Positions 61,368 to 64,000 of a stretch of 64,000 nucleotides of DNA are shown in pieces. This stretch comes from Deinococcales bacterium. Its GTDB lineage: Bacteria; Deinococcota; Deinococci; Deinococcales; JAAFIG01. The notes below the pieces were generated by a model, which was not told the origin of the DNA, did no database searches, and was given only the letters and a program-made list of their open reading frames with translations. The stretch is taken from NCBI GenBank assembly GCA_025352125.1, contig JANXTZ010000073.1:62001-126000 (forward strand), written 5' to 3'. How positions within the stretch are numbered: position 1 is the stretch's first letter; the number at the start of each line of letters is the position of its first letter. The translations under genes were made by a program, and so were the position numbers.

Positions 61368-62447
61368 TCATCCCTCGAGTTTGGCGTGCAGTTGTTTGAG
61401 CAGCGCGAACTCATCGAAAATCATCCACTCTTGCACGATCTTGCCGCCACGAATCATGTGATGCGCCATCGCAATCAGGAAAATTCGCCGTCCCGTCGGC
61501 GCACCGTAAGGACCGAAACCCTCGTGCGTGCCCTGCAATGTCATGCGGGTCGCCACGCGGTAGCCTCGAGCCTCGCTGCCGAGTACGCACTGATGATCGA
61601 TGGTCAACGCCAGATCGGGGAACGAAGCCATCAGCGTGACCACGAAGTTCTCGTAATCCCCGAAGCCGTACAGTTTGCGGTTGCCAGGAACGAACGCGAC
61701 GTGACCCGAAGCGTAATGCGCCCTGACCATGTTGACCAGTCGCGCATTCCAGAGGTTGAGCAAAATGGCACGGATGAAGGCTCGAGGATCGTCCGGCGAG
61801 GGCACGTCGTGAAATTCTGGCGCGTACTGACCCGTTGGCAGGCGGTCAATCTCGCCCTGCGTGTACGGTGTTTTGGGCAGGACTGCCCTGTGTGCCAACT
61901 CGAGCGGATCGTAACCCATCTGTCGCAATTCGGTCACACCGTCCGAGGCGAGCCATTCCTCGACAATCAGGTTTTTGATCACAAAACAATCGGCGATAGC
62001 CCAACGAAAGATTTTGCGACCCGTGGCTGGACCGTACTCGGTGAAGCCCGTGTTCGTGCCAGAACTCGCCACCCGGTGCGAGGAGTAAAAACCCTCCGTC
62101 TCGTTGCCGCTCCAGATCACGTCGTCCGCATACGCCCGCCGATCCGAGTAGGCTGCCACGCGCATGATGGTGTTGTTGACCATGCCCTCGCGTCCGTACA
62201 TGATGCCGCTCGAGTAATGCACCATGACGTTGTGCGAGTAGTGCGTGTAGATCAGACCTATCGCTTTTTCTTCCCAGATTTTGTGGGTGCAACGCACGAT
62301 GTAATCTACGAAATCCACGTAATCGGTTTCAAAACCCTTCATTGGTTGACGCTGCCCACCGCCTCGAGCGTCCTCGAACGCTTGGATGTCGGGACGATCC
62401 GCGAAATCGAACACGGGCAGCTTGGATGTCTGAACTTCTTCACTCAT
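61368..62447 (-). CDS. Double SnoaL/NTF2-like protein, paralogue A
   Basis: The 359-residue protein is the first of three tandem paralogues, with the short FDFADRPDIQAFEDARGGG leader and two SnoaL-like domains. Conserved His, Asp and Tyr residues (IYTHYSHN, LTIDHQCV, DEFALLKQLHAKL) are shared with copy B. ATG 62447 has CAGGAG upstream. It lies 196 bp after the ABC permease gene, so the three proteins belong to the imported compound's pathway (inference). Confidence 0.8.
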   Translation of the reverse strand: MSEEVQTSKLPVFDFADRPDIQAFEDARGGGQRQPMKGFETDYVDFVDYIVRCTHKIWEEKAIGLIYTHYSHNVMVHYSSGIMYGREGMVNNTIMRVAAYSDRRAYADDVIWSGNETEGFYSSHRVASSGTNTGFTEYGPATGRKIFRWAIADCFVIKNLIVEEWLASDGVTELRQMGYDPLELAHRAVLPKTPYTQGEIDRLPTGQYAPEFHDVPSPDDPRAFIRAILLNLWNARLVNMVRAHYASGHVAFVPGNRKLYGFGDYENFVVTLMASFPDLALTIDHQCVLGSEARGYRVATRMTLQGTHEGFGPYGAPTGRRIFLIAMAHHMIRGGKIVQEWMIFDEFALLKQLHAKLEG

Positions 62448-62642
62448 GGGGTTTCTCCTGAACAAACAGGCTCGAGGATTTTAGAATCGCTCGAGGTTTT
62501 CTGGATTGGTTGCTGTTTGTTTTCTTGGTGCGAATGTTGATTCTCATCTGCATTTTCTCGTCATCAGGCACGACAAGATCACCTGAACTCAAATGTTCTC
62601 TGGGACAAACTCGAGAATTTTCTTTGCACTGCTCGAGCTGCA

Positions 62643-63473
62643 TCACTTGACCGCCCCGACGGTGATCCCCTCGACGAAATACTTGCGAATGAACAGCGAC
62701 ATCACCAGAATGGGAATCATCACGACCATGCCCGCCGCCGACAGTTGCTCCCACTGTGGACCGCGCACGCCGGTGATGTTCATGATGCTGATCGGCAGGG
62801 TGACCGTGTTCGAGCGGGTCAGGATCAGTGCAAAAAAGAATTCGTTCCAGGCGGAGATGAACGCGAACACCGCCGAGACCAGGATGCCCGGCATGACCAG
62901 TGGCACGGTCACGTAACGCAGGGTTTGCAACTCGTTGCAACCGTCGATGAACGATGCCTCCTCGACCTCGACCGGCAGCGCATCAAAAAAGCCGCGCAGC
63001 ATCCAGATCGCGTAGGGCAGCGTGAATGACAGGTAGACAATCACCAGCGCAATGGGCGTGTCGATCATGCCCAAGGACCGAAACAGCACAAAGTACGGGA
63101 TCGCCACGACCACCGCCGGCACGAACTGCGTGATCAGGATTAGCAACGAGAGGCTCTCACGACCACGAAAACGGTGTCTCGAGAGCACGTAGGCGGCGGC
63201 GGCTCCGACCGGCACGGTGATCGCCACGGTCAGGAATGCGACGAGGGCGCTGATGAAAATGTTGGATTGCAAGCGAATTCGCGGACCGAAAATGGCGCTG
63301 TAATTGTCCAGCGTGGCTTGGAAGAAGACTCGGGTCGAGTAAACGTCGACTGGGTTCTTGAGCGATGCCAGCCCGATCCAGACAAGTGGGAACATCACAA
63401 AAAAGATCACCAACAACGTGGCGATGACCTCCGCGCCCTGCCCCAACTGCCGTTGCAGTCTCGCGTTCAACAT
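62643..63473 (-). CDS. ABC transporter permease, MalG type
   Basis: The 276-residue protein has six transmembrane segments and the EAA loop PVEVEEASFIDGCNELQ near residue 180, typical of CUT1 sugar importers. It follows the MalF-type permease by 1 bp. The 195 bp after it, before the first SnoaL-type gene, shows no terminator. Confidence 0.92.
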   Translation of the reverse strand: MLNARLQRQLGQGAEVIATLLVIFFVMFPLVWIGLASLKNPVDVYSTRVFFQATLDNYSAIFGPRIRLQSNIFISALVAFLTVAITVPVGAAAAYVLSRHRFRGRESLSLLILITQFVPAVVVAIPYFVLFRSLGMIDTPIALVIVYLSFTLPYAIWMLRGFFDALPVEVEEASFIDGCNELQTLRYVTVPLVMPGILVSAVFAFISAWNEFFFALILTRSNTVTLPISIMNITGVRGPQWEQLSAAGMVVMIPILVMSLFIRKYFVEGITVGAVK

Positions 63474-63474
63474 G

Positions 63475-64000
63475 TCAGCGCTCCTTTGGTGATAGCAGCG
63501 TTCGCACGTAGAAGAAGGCTATCGCCGCCATCAGCGCGACCAGCAGGTACGACACCGCCGAGGCGTAACCCAAGTCTAGATTGCGAAATGCCAGTTGGTA
63601 AACGTGATAGTAGAGCGTCTGTGTCGAATCGCCTGGACCACCGCCGGTCATGATCGTGACCTGATCGAACATCTTGAACGCCGAGATGGTTTTCAGGAGC
63701 GCTACGATGTAGATCACCGGAGCCAGCAGCGGCAGCGTGATCTTCCAGAAGATTTGCAGTCCAGTCGCGCCGTCCATCTTTGCCGCCTCAGTCGTCTCGG
63801 GTGGAATCGAACCGAGCGCCCCGATGAACATCAGCGCGAACAGCGGCGACCAGCCCCAGACCTCGGAAAGTGCGATCACGAACAGGGCGCTGAAGTCGTG
63901 ACCCAACCACAGATATCCTTTGAGCGACGGGATGAGGGCACCGACCATCTGCGCGTACACGCCGTACTCGGGGTTGAGCATGAACTTCCAACTGAAGCCC
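63475..64000 (-). CDS. ABC transporter permease, MalF type, N terminus beyond the window
   Basis: The frame is open to the window edge (...FSWKFMLNPEYGV), so the start lies outside. The visible part has four transmembrane segments and the EAA loop TTEAAKMDGATGLQIFW. It pairs with the following permease. A binding-protein gene probably lies further upstream. No ATPase is seen. Confidence 0.9.
   Translation of the reverse strand, partial: GFSWKFMLNPEYGVYAQMVGALIPSLKGYLWLGHDFSALFVIALSEVWGWSPLFALMFIGALGSIPPETTEAAKMDGATGLQIFWKITLPLLAPVIYIVALLKTISAFKMFDQVTIMTGGGPGDSTQTLYYHVYQLAFRNLDLGYASAVSYLLVALMAAIAFFYVRTLLSPKER

Noticed and set aside
61011..62540. 509-codon plus-strand open frame opposite the SnoaL-type genes
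   Set aside because: It is antisense to two paralogous double-SnoaL genes and even duplicates with them; its composition and lack of a start signal mark it as a shadow frame.
1..64000. CRISPR arrays, rRNA genes, intact insertion sequences and a replication origin
   Set aside because: I looked for regularly spaced repeats, rRNA-like stretches, transposase motifs and DnaA-box clusters near recF and found none that could be supported.

Overview
The window looks like a piece of a bacterial chromosome from, or close to, the Deinococcota; this is tentative. Three observations point that way. About fifteen genes have a TANNNT -10 box only 5-9 bp before the start codon (leaderless mRNA, common in Deinococcus). 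There are three DinB/YfiT-type proteins. MqnA shows the futalosine menaquinone route. A striking genome-style feature is the palindrome CTCGAG, which occurs at roughly 8 copies per kb in the first 42 kb, inside genes in all frames and between genes. No 16S rRNA is present, so the lineage is not proven.

Layout: 1-6.6 kb holds purine synthesis (a truncated PurL-PurQ fusion, PurC), a small secreted or envelope protein, RecF, a DciA-like protein and a polyphosphate-glucokinase-like ROK kinase. 6.7-12.9 kb holds an asparaginase-family protein, an MFS carrier, an HprK-like kinase with a PqqD-like partner, tmRNA, the c-di-AMP pair CdaA/YbbR, and MscL. 13-19.4 kb holds a DinB-AlkA fusion, a phosphatase, a nucleoside hydrolase, an AT-rich restriction-modification pair and Sua5. 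19.5-28.8 kb holds a very large GH13 protein ending in a helix-hairpin-helix, a two-component system behind TrpD, a membrane-anchored M23-like protein, DinB and AckA. 28.8-41.8 kb holds a large AAA/BTAD regulator that runs into an antisense tRNA-Gln, DinB, an operon GNAT-unknown-ArgB-IspF, GNAT enzymes, DUF4258, an AI-2E transporter, a serine hydrolase, an epimerase and MqnA.

From 42 kb on the window is accessory and catabolic, with about half the CTCGAG density. A minus-strand operon (GH2, sugar-binding protein, two ABC permeases, two GH43 enzymes) is read away from a divergent ArsR-type regulator, and the operon-regulator block is flanked by a 25-bp direct repeat. Next come a phytanoyl-CoA-dioxygenase-like protein and a glycerol-kinase-like/FAD-oxidoreductase pair. 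Last is a minus-strand operon running from two ABC permeases through three tandem double-SnoaL proteins, an SDR, a HisD-like dehydrogenase and a nitrilase-family hydrolase.

The last operon is the best candidate for an undescribed system: import of an unknown small polyol or sugar-like compound, two NAD-linked oxidations, an amidase/nitrilase step and three related NTF2-fold proteins of unknown chemistry. Neither ABC system has its ATPase in view. The other system-level oddities are the CTCGAG motif, a palindromic element carried in frame inside purL and an analogous one used as the tmRNA terminator, and a three-codon leaderless minigene followed by a terminator ahead of the DUF4258 gene.
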